64,000 nucleotides of DNA from Actinomyces sp. oral taxon 171 str. F0337 (GTDB taxonomy: Bacteria > Actinomycetota > Actinomycetes > Actinomycetales > Actinomycetaceae): positions 434,001 to 498,000 of the forward strand of contig NZ_CP040005.1 in NCBI RefSeq assembly GCF_005696555.1, written 5' to 3'. Made by a program: the position numbers and the translations under genes. Each line of letters begins with the position of its first letter. Position 1 is the first letter of the stretch. A model generated the notes under the pieces. The model saw only the letters and a list, made by a program, of their open reading frames with translations, did not search any database and was not told the DNA's origin. Shown here piece after piece: positions 48,907 to 56,968 of the stretch.

Positions 48907-48946
48907 ACTCGTGCCCGCCACCCCACCAGGGGAGGTGGGCACGAGT
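48907..48946 (+). terminator. Hairpin after nucleotidase copy 2
   Basis: A ten-bp stem, ACTCGTGCCC at 48907-48916, pairs with 48937-48946. A near-copy follows gene copy 3 (51545-51583), so the terminator was duplicated with the gene. Confidence 0.7.
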
Positions 48947-49072
48947 CCTGGGTGATGAATGTCAGTGAGTTCCGTGAAAAAATGCCTCGTGTCGCGCGGT
49001 CACATACGGTTAGTCATGTTCCTCTCCTCATCTTTTCCCGGGTCACCATCCCTCCGCCTGACAAGGAACGAC

Positions 49073-51481
49073 ATGCGACTGCACCCCACGTGGGCCGTCA
49101 AGGTCGGCGCCGTCATGTGCGCGCTCACTCTGACAGCCCTCAGTCCCTCCCCGCTCACCCCGACCGCCGGTGCCGACGAACCGGCCGCGCCGGCTGACGC
49201 TCCGGCCAGCGGCACCACCACCATCGACCTGCTGGGCATCACCGACCTGCACGGCCACATCTCCCGTACCACTCAGACGGACCGCAACACCGGGCAGACT
49301 TCCGTCGAGGACCCCGGCGCCGTCACTCTGGCCTGCGAGGTCTCCGCCGCCCGCGCCACCAACCCCAACACTCTGTTCGTCTCCGCCGGAGACTCCGTGG
49401 GTGGGTCGGCCTACGTCTCCTCCATCCTCCAGGACCGCCCCACCATGGAGACGCTCAACGCGATGTCCCTGGATGCCTCCGCCCTGGGCAACCACGAGCT
49501 CGACCAGGGCCTGACCGACCTGGAGACGCGCATCCTGCCCGCCTCGAACTTCCCGATCCTGGCCGCCAACGTCTCCGGCTCGGCTCCCTTGAGCGCCGAG
49601 GGTGTCGGCAAGGGAGTCTTCATCAAGGAGGTCGGCGGTGTGCGCGTCGGCTTCGTCGGCGTCGTCACCGATGAGCTTCCCACCCTCGTGTCACCCTCAG
49701 CCCTGTCCACTCTCACCCTGAGTCCAGCGGTCGCCTCCGCCAATGCCCGTGCCGCCGAGCTCAAGGACGGCGATCCCGCCAATGGTGAGGCCGACGTCGT
49801 CGTCGTGCTCAGTCACGAGGATGCCGCCACCACTGCCACCAGCTTCGGCGGGAGTGTCGATGCCGTCTTCTCCGGACACACCCACGTGCCCTTCGCCCAG
49901 ACCGTCACCGGTGCTGAGGGCAACCAGATCGCCGTCGTTCAGGCCGACCACTACGGCTGGGCGCTGGGGCGCATCCGTCTCAGCTATGACCCCGCCAGCC
50001 GGAAGACCTCGGTGGTCAGTGCTGACAACAAGGACCTGCGCAGCTCGAACTGCACCACCGACGCCTACGGCGTCGCCGGGATCGTGTCCCAGGCGGAGAA
50101 GGACTCCGCCACCGAGGGCGGCAAGCCGCTGGCCCGGATCGGATCGGACTTCCTGCGCGGCTCGGACGGCTCCGGACCCGGCGCCAACCGAGGCACCGAG
50201 TCCACCGCCTCCAACCTCATCGCCGAGTCCTTCCGCAGCTGGCTCGCCACCGACATCCAGCCGGCCGGCTCCACCCGCTACGTGGGCATCATGAACGCCG
50301 GCGGCGTGCGCGCCGACCTGCTCTACGCCGCCTCCGGCTCCGAGGGTGATGGCGTCCTGACCTCGGGGGAGGCCTACACCGTCCAGCCCTTCGGCAACGA
50401 GATGGCCTACACGACCCTCACCGGCGCCGAGCTGAAGGCTCTGCTGTCCCAGCAGTGGCAGCCCGGCTCCAGCCGGCCCGTCCTCACCCTGGGGCTGTCC
50501 AGCAACGTCGACGTCCTCACCGAGGCCAGCACCGATGCCGCTCACGGGACTGAAGCCGGAGCCGCCCCCGCGATCCGTGAGATCCTCGTCGACGGCAAGC
50601 CGCTGGCCGACGGCGACAGTGTCGTCGTCGCCTCCAACTCCTTCCTGCTGACCGGCGGCGACGGCTACACCGTCCTGAAGGGCAAGCCCGTGACCAACAC
50701 CGGCGTCCTCGACCGCGACGTCACCTCCGCCTACCTGGCCTCCTTCGGCGACCAGCCCGTCAAGGCCGACTACTCCAAGCGGCAGACCGGGATGACCGTG
50801 GGGCCCGTGTACATCAGCTCAGGCGGCGCGCGCAGCACCGACATGGTCTCGGTGACCCTGGAGTCCCTGGCCTACACCAACGCCTCCGAGCAGGCCGCCG
50901 GCGCCCGGCGCGTACGCGCGAGCACGGGGAGCAAGGAGATCCTGACCAAGGACCTCGACCTCACCGTCGACGCCACCGGCCCGACCACCGGGCGGGTTGA
51001 CTTCAACCTCACGTTCCCGGACGACGCACCCACGCGTGCCTGCCGTACGGTCCAGGCCACCACCTGCCGCTGGGCCACCGTCGAGACCCTCGATGCCGCA
51101 GGCACGGTTCTCAATCGCTTCTCGGTCGAGATCGAGGGTGAGGCTGTGGACGACCCCGGTGCGGACGCCGGTGCCAGCACGGCAGGGAGCGCAGACACGG
51201 CGGCGGACGAGGCCGGCGGCGAGGCGACGTCCACCCCGCAGGCCGGTCGTGATGCTGATGAGGCGTCCGTGGGTGGCGGCACCGAGCCATCCGCCGGGAG
51301 CGGCGCGCCGCCCGCAGCCGCTGCTCCTGAGGCCCGTGGTGGCAACGGCGCTCAGCCGGTCGGTGGCTCGGGTGGTTGGCCGCTGGCCCGCACAGGTGCG
51401 TCCCTGGGTGCAGGCGTCGTCGCCCTGATCCTCATCGTCGGCGGCTACCTCATCCTGCGCCGCAGACGGCAGGTCGACTGA
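49073..51481 (+). CDS. UshA-like 5'-nucleotidase paralogue 3, intact, LAXTG anchor
   Basis: I start at ATG 49073 (MRLHPTWAVKVGAVM), with AAGGA 6 nt upstream; the open frame begins at 48959. The product has 802 residues. All metal motifs are present: ITDLHGH, SAGDSVGG, GNHELD, VVLSHED and SGHTHVPFAQ. The C-terminal substrate motifs are MNAGGVRADLLY and PFGNEMAY. It should hydrolyse extracellular nucleotides to nucleosides. The end reads WPLARTGASLGAG, hydrophobic helix, RRRRQVD. LAXTG is the signal I associate with class E sortases in high-GC Gram-positives. This copy is the likely ancestor-like functional enzyme of the array. Confidence 0.92.
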   Translation: MRLHPTWAVKVGAVMCALTLTALSPSPLTPTAGADEPAAPADAPASGTTTIDLLGITDLHGHISRTTQTDRNTGQTSVEDPGAVTLACEVSAARATNPNTLFVSAGDSVGGSAYVSSILQDRPTMETLNAMSLDASALGNHELDQGLTDLETRILPASNFPILAANVSGSAPLSAEGVGKGVFIKEVGGVRVGFVGVVTDELPTLVSPSALSTLTLSPAVASANARAAELKDGDPANGEADVVVVLSHEDAATTATSFGGSVDAVFSGHTHVPFAQTVTGAEGNQIAVVQADHYGWALGRIRLSYDPASRKTSVVSADNKDLRSSNCTTDAYGVAGIVSQAEKDSATEGGKPLARIGSDFLRGSDGSGPGANRGTESTASNLIAESFRSWLATDIQPAGSTRYVGIMNAGGVRADLLYAASGSEGDGVLTSGEAYTVQPFGNEMAYTTLTGAELKALLSQQWQPGSSRPVLTLGLSSNVDVLTEASTDAAHGTEAGAAPAIREILVDGKPLADGDSVVVASNSFLLTGGDGYTVLKGKPVTNTGVLDRDVTSAYLASFGDQPVKADYSKRQTGMTVGPVYISSGGARSTDMVSVTLESLAYTNASEQAAGARRVRASTGSKEILTKDLDLTVDATGPTTGRVDFNLTFPDDAPTRACRTVQATTCRWATVETLDAAGTVLNRFSVEIEGEAVDDPGADAGASTAGSADTAADEAGGEATSTPQAGRDADEASVGGGTEPSAGSGAPPAAAAPEARGGNGAQPVGGSGGWPLARTGASLGAGVVALILIVGGYLILRRRRQVD

Positions 51482-51544
51482 CGTGGATTGACGCGCGCCG
51501 AGGTGGTCTCACACCGAGCTGCTGCAGCGACGCGCGAATCGACG

Positions 51545-51583
51545 CTCGTGCCCGTCGCCCTCACCAGGGGTGGCGGGCACGAG
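51545..51583 (+). terminator. Hairpin after nucleotidase copy 3
   Basis: CTCGTGCCCG at 51545-51554 pairs perfectly with 51574-51583. It is related to the hairpin after copy 2. Confidence 0.72.
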
Positions 51584-51678
51584 TGCTGGGTGGCGGGTGT
51601 CGGCGGCGCCCGTGGGGCGGACCCTGTTCTCAAAACAACCTATAGATTGTATTGTGAGTCACAAAGGGGTGGACATGA

Positions 51679-51716
51679 ATGTCTGAACAGACATACTCTT
51701 ACGTCTGTTCAAACAT
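51679..51716 (+). promoter_or_regulatory. Two candidate FruR operators
   Basis: ATGTCTGAACAGACAT (51679-51694, perfect arms around AA) and ACGTCTGTTCAAACAT (51701-51716, imperfect) start 22 bp apart, two helical turns. They lie 64 bp before the fruR start. An AT-rich TATAGATTGTATTG stretch at about 51642-51656 may hold the promoter. Confidence 0.6.
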
Positions 51717-51779
51717 AAAAAGTCGAAGAGATGTCCGAACGGGCGCCTCTGTCGATGGCACCGACCTCAGGGGGTGAAC

Positions 51780-52544
51780 ATGCGCATCGAGGACAGGCAC
51801 CGCCAGATCGTGGAGCAGGTGCGCGGTGCGGGGCGGGTTCTCGTCACCGAGCTCGCCGAGCACTACGACGTCACCCCTGAGACGATCCGTCGTGACCTGA
51901 CCGCCCTGGACCGCAGCGGCGCCCTGCGCAAGGTCCACGGTGGCGCCATCCCCGCCCCCGCCCTGCCGGAGACCGGCGTGACCCAGCGCGAGCAGGTCAA
52001 CCCCGATGCCAAGCAGGCCATCGCCCGCGCCGCCCTGGCGCGGCTCGCACCGAAACCCGGCACCACCCTCCTCATCGACGCTGGAACCACCACCGAGTCG
52101 CTCGCCCGCCTCCTGCCGGGCGACAGCGACCTGACCGTCATCACCAACTCCGTCCTGACCGCCGCATCCCTGGCCGCCGCCGGACGTACCCGGGTGCGGA
52201 TCCTGGGCGGCCAGCTGCGCGGACTCACCCAGGCCGCCGTCGGCCCCGAGGCCGTCGAGGCCCTGTCCACCCTGAGGGTCGACGTCGCCGTCCTGGGCGC
52301 CAACGGCCTGAGCGCAGCCCACGGGCTGTCCACGCCCGATCCCGACGAGGCCACCGTCAAACGCGCCATGGTGCGCAGCGCCCGCCAGGTGGTGGCCCTG
52401 GTCGACTCCACCAAGATCGGCCAGGAGCACCTGGTCTCCTTCGCCTCCCTCGACGACATCGACCTCCTGGTCACCGACGTCGAGCTCCCGCCCGCACTCA
52501 TCGACCAGCTCACCGCAGCCGAAACCGAGGTACTTGTCGCATGA
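51780..52544 (+). CDS. fruR: DeoR-family regulator of the fructose operon
   Basis: I prefer ATG 51780, preceded by AGGGGG, over the GTG at 51774; the product is 254 residues. The N-terminal HTH is of the DeoR type (DRHRQIVEQVRGAGRVLVTE, then YDVTPETIRRDL). The C-terminal sugar-phosphate sensor has LLIDAGTTTESLARLL, VLGANGLSAAHGLSTPDPDE and VVALVDSTKIGQEHLVSFA. It probably represses the operon and responds to fructose 1-phosphate or a related sugar phosphate. Its stop overlaps the fruK start as ATGA. Confidence 0.92.
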   Translation: MRIEDRHRQIVEQVRGAGRVLVTELAEHYDVTPETIRRDLTALDRSGALRKVHGGAIPAPALPETGVTQREQVNPDAKQAIARAALARLAPKPGTTLLIDAGTTTESLARLLPGDSDLTVITNSVLTAASLAAAGRTRVRILGGQLRGLTQAAVGPEAVEALSTLRVDVAVLGANGLSAAHGLSTPDPDEATVKRAMVRSARQVVALVDSTKIGQEHLVSFASLDDIDLLVTDVELPPALIDQLTAAETEVLVA

Positions 52545-53551
52545 TCCTGACTCTCACGCCCAACCCGTCCCTCGACCGCACCGTCTCCCTACCCGCTCCC
52601 CTCCAGCGCGGCGCCGTCCAGCGCCTGACCGACGTCGTCATGGAACCGGGAGGCAAGGGCGTCAACGTCGCCCGCGTCCTGTCCACCTCCGGGCGCGCCG
52701 CCACCGCCGTCCTGCCCGCCGCCGAGCACGACCCCATCCTCACCGCCCTGGACGGCCTCGAGCTGCCCGGCCTCACCGTGCGATCCGTGCCCGTGGCCGG
52801 CCCCGCCCGCATCAACACCGCCGTCACCGAGCCCGACGGCACCACCACCAAGCTCAATGAGCTGGGAGCGGGCCTGAGCGCTGAGGAGATCGACGCCGTC
52901 GAGCAGGCCCTCCTGGAGACCCTGACGCTCACGGGGGTGTCGGCCGGAGCCGACCCCCACCACTGGGCCGTCCTGTCCGGCTCCCTGCCGCCGGGCGCAC
53001 CGGCCAGGTGGTACGCCCGCCTGGTCGGGCTCCTGCGCGAGGCCGCCCCGGGGCTGCGCATCGCCGTCGACACCTCCGACGAGCCCCTGGCGGCCCTGGC
53101 CGCCGAGCTGCCCGGATCGGCCCCCGACCTCATCAAGCCCAACGGTGAGGAGCTCGGCCAGCTCACCGGCCTGCCCGCCGAGCGCGCCATGGCCCTCGAG
53201 GAGGGCGCCGTTCAGGGGGACTACGACCCCGTTGTCGACGCCGCCCGCCTCCTGGTGGACCTGGGCATCGGCGCCGTCCTGGTGACCCTCGGCCCCGCCG
53301 GCGCCGTCCTGGTGACCGCCGACGGCGCCTGGCACGCCACCGCCCCCGAGGTCCCGGTGGTCTCCACCGTCGGCGCCGGGGACTCCTCGGTGGCCGGCTA
53401 CATCCTGGCCGACGTCAACGGCGGTGACGAGACCGAGCGCCTGCGCACCGCCATGGCCTACGGCTCGGCCGCCGCCTCCCTGCCCGGAACCACCCTGCCC
53501 ACGCCCGCCGACCTGCCCGATCAGCCGGCCGTCGTCACCCGGCTCTCCTGA
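52541..53551 (+). CDS. fruK: 1-Phosphofructokinase
   Basis: The 336-residue PfkB-family kinase phosphorylates fructose 1-phosphate, made by the PTS, to fructose 1,6-bisphosphate. Family signatures are TLTPNPSLDRTVSL, EPGGKGVNVARVL and the catalytic loop TVGAGDSSVAGYI with D281 as base. Two short insertions, EEGAVQGDYDPV and LTLTGVSAGADPHH, are local features. It is translationally coupled to fruR upstream. fruA follows after 238 bp of strikingly C-rich DNA. Confidence 0.94.
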   Translation: MILTLTPNPSLDRTVSLPAPLQRGAVQRLTDVVMEPGGKGVNVARVLSTSGRAATAVLPAAEHDPILTALDGLELPGLTVRSVPVAGPARINTAVTEPDGTTTKLNELGAGLSAEEIDAVEQALLETLTLTGVSAGADPHHWAVLSGSLPPGAPARWYARLVGLLREAAPGLRIAVDTSDEPLAALAAELPGSAPDLIKPNGEELGQLTGLPAERAMALEEGAVQGDYDPVVDAARLLVDLGIGAVLVTLGPAGAVLVTADGAWHATAPEVPVVSTVGAGDSSVAGYILADVNGGDETERLRTAMAYGSAAASLPGTTLPTPADLPDQPAVVTRLS

Positions 53552-53789
53552 GTCGGGGCGCCCGCGGGCGCCGGGGTCGCAGACCCGCGAGCCCCCGCAC
53601 ATGTCAGCGGCTGCCGGCCGGTCACCGCCCAGCCGGCCCCGCCACCGACCGCCCCTCGACCGTCCATCACCCGTCCACCGACCCGCCACATGACCACCAC
53701 TGACCGCATGACCGCCGCCCACCACCCTTGACCACCTGTGACCCGCCGCAGCCCACCGGGCGGCGGCACCTCGGACACCAAGGAAGACC
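53552..53789 (+). other. C-rich, G-poor leader between fruK and fruA
   Basis: From about 53640 to 53750 the plus strand is very rich in C and poor in G, with repeated TGACC words. This is the composition of Rho-utilisation sites. No gene and no clear hairpin are seen. It could let fruA be regulated separately from fruK. Confidence 0.4.
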
Positions 53790-55970
53790 ATGACCGAGAA
53801 CAAGCCCCTCATCATCCCCGAGCTGGTCGCGCTCGACGCCGACGCCGGCCCGGGCAAGGAAGACGTCATCGAGTTCCTGGCCACCACCGTGGCCGGTGCG
53901 GGCCGGGCCTCCAGCCCCGACGGCCTGGCCGCCGACGCCAAGAAGCGCGAGTCCACCGCCCCCACCGGGATCCCCGGTGGCATCGCCATCCCGCACTGCC
54001 GCAGCTCTCACGTCCTGGCCCCCAGCCTCGGCTTCGCCCGCCTGTCGCAGCCGGTCGACTTCGGGGCCGCTGACGGACAGGCCGCCGACCTCATCTTCAT
54101 GATCGCCGCCCCCGACGGCGCCGACGACTTCCACCTCCAGCTCCTGGCCAAGCTCGCCCGCGGACTCATGCAGTCCGATTTCACTGACGCCCTGCGCCAG
54201 GCCGCCGACGCCGAGGAGATCGCCCGCATCGTCACCAGGCAGGTCCAGCCCGAGCTGCTCGACGACGGGACACAGGCCGCGGACGGCGCGGACGGCGCAG
54301 CCGGTGAGACCAGTGAGGCCGCAAGCGCCGCGGACTCGGCCCAAGGGGCCGGCGTCGTGGAGACCAAGGAGGCCTCGGCGTCGTCGGCTCCGGCGGAGGG
54401 CGAGACCGTCATCGTGGGCGTCTCCTCCTGCCCCACCGGCATCGCCCACACCTTCATGGCCGCCGAGGCCCTGGAGCAGGCCGGCAAGGACCGCGGCATC
54501 ACCGTGGCCATCGAGGGCCAGGGCTCGGGCAAGATCGACGCCCTGGACCCCGACCTCATCAATCGGGCCAGCGCCGTCATCTTCGCCCACGACCTGCCCG
54601 TCAAGGGCCGCGAGCGCTTCGCCGGCAAGCCCGTCATCGACGTCGGCGTCAAGGCCGCCGTCAACGACGCCGGCTCCCTGGTGGACAAGGCCCTGGCCGT
54701 GGTCGACGACCCGAGCGCCACCCGCGTGCCGGCCGGCGGCGAGTCCGCCGAGGAGAGCGAGGAGGGCTCCGAGCACTGGGCCCGGCGCCTCCAGCGCTCG
54801 GTCATGACCGGGGTGTCCTACATGATTCCCTTCGTGGCCGCCGGTGGTCTGCTCATCGCCCTGGGCTTCCTCCTGGCCGGGTACGACGTGGCCAACCTCT
54901 ACGAGAAGATCTCCATCAGCGACTACTCCCTGTGGAACCTGCCCGGCAACGAGTTCGTGCACGAGATCAAGAACTCGGCCGGCGACGTCGTCGGCACCGA
55001 GACGATCACCGTCTCCCAGTCCGGGCTGCTGCTGTACATCGGGTGGACGCTGTTCCTGCTGGGGCAGGCGGCCATGAGCTTCCTCGTCCCGGCGCTGGCC
55101 GGCTACATCTCCTTCGGGCTGGCCGGCAGGCCCGGGATCGCGCCCGGATTCGTCATGGGGGTCGTCGCGGTCGAGGTCGGTGCCGGGTTCATCGGCGGCC
55201 TGGTCGGCGGCATCCTCGCGGGCTACTTCGCGGCCTGGCTCGCCGGGCTCGGCGTGCCGTCCTGGCTGCGGGGGCTCATGCCGGTGGTCATCATCCCGCT
55301 GGGCACCACGCTGGTGGTCGGCGCCGTCATGTACCTGGTTCTCGGGCTGCCCTTGGCCTCCCTCATGACCGCGCTGCAGAACGGACTGACCTCCATGTCC
55401 GGGGGTGGGTCGGCCGTGCTGCTCGGCATCATCCTCGGGCTCATGATGTGCTTCGACCTGGGCGGACCGGTCAACAAGGCCGCCTACCTGTTCGGCACCG
55501 CGGGCCTGTCCGCGGCCAGCGCCACCAACGCCGCCCCCTACGAGATCATGGCCACCGTCATGGCCGCCGGCATGGTGCCGCCGCTGGCGATGTCCGTCGC
55601 GACCTTCCTGCGCTCGCGGCTGTTCACCAAGGCCGAGGTGGAGAACGGACGCAGCGCCTGGCTGCTGGGGCTGTCCTTCATCTCCGAGGGCGCCATCCCC
55701 TTCGCCGCCGCCGACCCGCTGCGCGTCATCCCGGCCACTATGGCCGGCGGCGCGGTCACCGGCGCGATGACCATGGCCATGCACGTCGGCTCCCGAGCGC
55801 CCCACGGCGGCGTGTTCGTCGCCTTCGCCATCACCAACTTCGGTGGCTTCCTCCTGGCGATCCTGGCCGGGACGGCGGTGACCACCGCCCTGGTCATCGT
55901 CCTCAAGGGTCTGGGGCGCAACACCGACGGCAAGAAGACCGCTGAGGCGCAGGCGGCAGATGCCGCTTGA
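53790..55970 (+). CDS. fruA: PTS fructose transporter, fused IIA-IIB-IIC
   Basis: The protein has 726 residues. Domain order is EIIA (residues 1-150, phosphorylated H69 in GIAIPHC), an Ala/Asp-rich linker, EIIB (about 205-305, C214 in GVSSCPTGIAHTFMAAEAL), then the membrane EIIC from about 335. EIIC motifs include MTGVSYMIPFVAAGGLLIAL, MCFDLGGPVNKAAYLFG and ISEGAIPFAAADP. It imports fructose and phosphorylates it at C1. ATG 53790 has AAGGAAGACC upstream. HPr and enzyme I are not encoded in the window. Confidence 0.96.
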   Translation: MTENKPLIIPELVALDADAGPGKEDVIEFLATTVAGAGRASSPDGLAADAKKRESTAPTGIPGGIAIPHCRSSHVLAPSLGFARLSQPVDFGAADGQAADLIFMIAAPDGADDFHLQLLAKLARGLMQSDFTDALRQAADAEEIARIVTRQVQPELLDDGTQAADGADGAAGETSEAASAADSAQGAGVVETKEASASSAPAEGETVIVGVSSCPTGIAHTFMAAEALEQAGKDRGITVAIEGQGSGKIDALDPDLINRASAVIFAHDLPVKGRERFAGKPVIDVGVKAAVNDAGSLVDKALAVVDDPSATRVPAGGESAEESEEGSEHWARRLQRSVMTGVSYMIPFVAAGGLLIALGFLLAGYDVANLYEKISISDYSLWNLPGNEFVHEIKNSAGDVVGTETITVSQSGLLLYIGWTLFLLGQAAMSFLVPALAGYISFGLAGRPGIAPGFVMGVVAVEVGAGFIGGLVGGILAGYFAAWLAGLGVPSWLRGLMPVVIIPLGTTLVVGAVMYLVLGLPLASLMTALQNGLTSMSGGGSAVLLGIILGLMMCFDLGGPVNKAAYLFGTAGLSAASATNAAPYEIMATVMAAGMVPPLAMSVATFLRSRLFTKAEVENGRSAWLLGLSFISEGAIPFAAADPLRVIPATMAGGAVTGAMTMAMHVGSRAPHGGVFVAFAITNFGGFLLAILAGTAVTTALVIVLKGLGRNTDGKKTAEAQAADAA

Positions 55971-56123
55971 TCCGGCGATCCTCATCACCGCGTCGTGCGG
56001 GGTCCCACCAGGTGCGGGGCCCCGCACGACGCGTGTGAGGAGCTAAGAGGCCGAGTCCGAGAGTTTCGGTGTCCCCGTTGACGCAGGACGCTCCCCGGGG
56101 CGGTCCGGCATAGGCTTCACGAC

Positions 56124-56585
56124 ATGGCTGCAAGACGACGCATCGACCCCGCCGCCGGCGCCCAGGCCCTGCGCCAGTGGGCCCAGGAGCATGACAGGCC
56201 CGGGGACGGGCCGGTCAACGGGACCGGAGGACCGACCGGCGCTGAGCGTGCCGCCGGTGGCCCCGACTCGGCCAGTCCCGCCGACCGGGCCGCCCGCCGT
56301 CGGATGACCGCCACCGCCGTGCGCTACACCCTTGAGGAGCTCGCCGCCTGCGCGCCCGGGCGCTCGGTCGAGGTGCGGGTCCCGCCCTTCGGAGTCACCC
56401 AGGCTGTCGCCGGCACCGTCCACCGCCGGGGCACCCCGCCCAGCGTCGTCGAGACCGACGCCGCCACCTGGCTGGCCCTGGCCACCGGCCGACTCACCTG
56501 GCAGGACGCCCTGGCCGGCGGCGCCCTGCACGCCTCCGGCGAGCGCTGCGACCTGTCCGCCTACCTGCCTCTGGTCAAGCTCTGA
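56124..56585 (+). CDS. Sterol-carrier-family (SCP2-like) protein
   Basis: The protein has 153 residues. The first 60 are charged and low complexity; the conserved part is RYTLEELAACAPGRSVEVRV, then FGVTQAVAG, GTPPSVVETDAATWLALATG and HASGERCDLSAYLPL. This matches small actinobacterial proteins annotated as sterol carrier family, often found near purF and purM, as here about 3.6 kb away. The ligand is unknown. It has no partner gene immediately adjacent. Confidence 0.8.
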   Translation: MAARRRIDPAAGAQALRQWAQEHDRPGDGPVNGTGGPTGAERAAGGPDSASPADRAARRRMTATAVRYTLEELAACAPGRSVEVRVPPFGVTQAVAGTVHRRGTPPSVVETDAATWLALATGRLTWQDALAGGALHASGERCDLSAYLPLVKL

Positions 56586-56766
56586 AAGCCTGTCCGGTCT
56601 GGGCCGACCGGCGTGGCATGGTCGCCGCCGTGCCGCCGTAGCGCCGCCGCCCTGATTCTGACTGTCGCTTTGCGAGCCGGGGCTGCTCCGCGGACTCGTA
56701 GGGGCCGGTCACTCCCATGTCCTGAGGCATCTCGGACTGTTGTGCCAACCGCGCAGAGGACGAAAG

Positions 56767-56898
56767 TGTCACAAATGGCGACTTTTCAACGCACCCTGTC
56801 GGGGCAGACGTCAGGGCGCAAGGTCCTGACCAGCGTCAACGCGTTCTGACTGGTCGTCTGCGGAGCCCACTCGGTCCTAAAAGTCGCCGCCCGTGACA
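56767..56898. repeat. 132-bp element A with inverted TGTCAC-N4-GGCGACT ends
   Basis: The left end TGTCAC-aaat-GGCGACTTTT (56767-56786) and the right end AAAAGTCGCC-gccc-GTGACA (56879-56898) are inverted matches except for the 4-nt spacer. The interior can pair GCAGAC with GTCTGC and GTCAGG with CCTGAC. It fills most of the gap between the SCP2-like gene and the RNB gene. A second element with the same ends and the same length is at 63357-63488. A 24-codon frame from ATG 56775 lies inside; I do not call it a gene. Confidence 0.6.
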
Positions 56899-56968
56899 GA
56901 TCGGGCTGATTCCGCTCCATCCGTCTGTTGGTCGCTGCGCCGGCGGCCCGCGCCGGTAGGTTCATCCC

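Noticed and set aside
53667-56027. Long minus-strand open frame (786 codons) opposite fruA
   Set aside because: Antisense shadow; fruA itself has complete PTS motifs.
56775-56849. 24-codon leader peptide upstream of the RNB gene
   Set aside because: It lies inside repeat element A, has no ribosome site, and nothing about it suggests attenuation.
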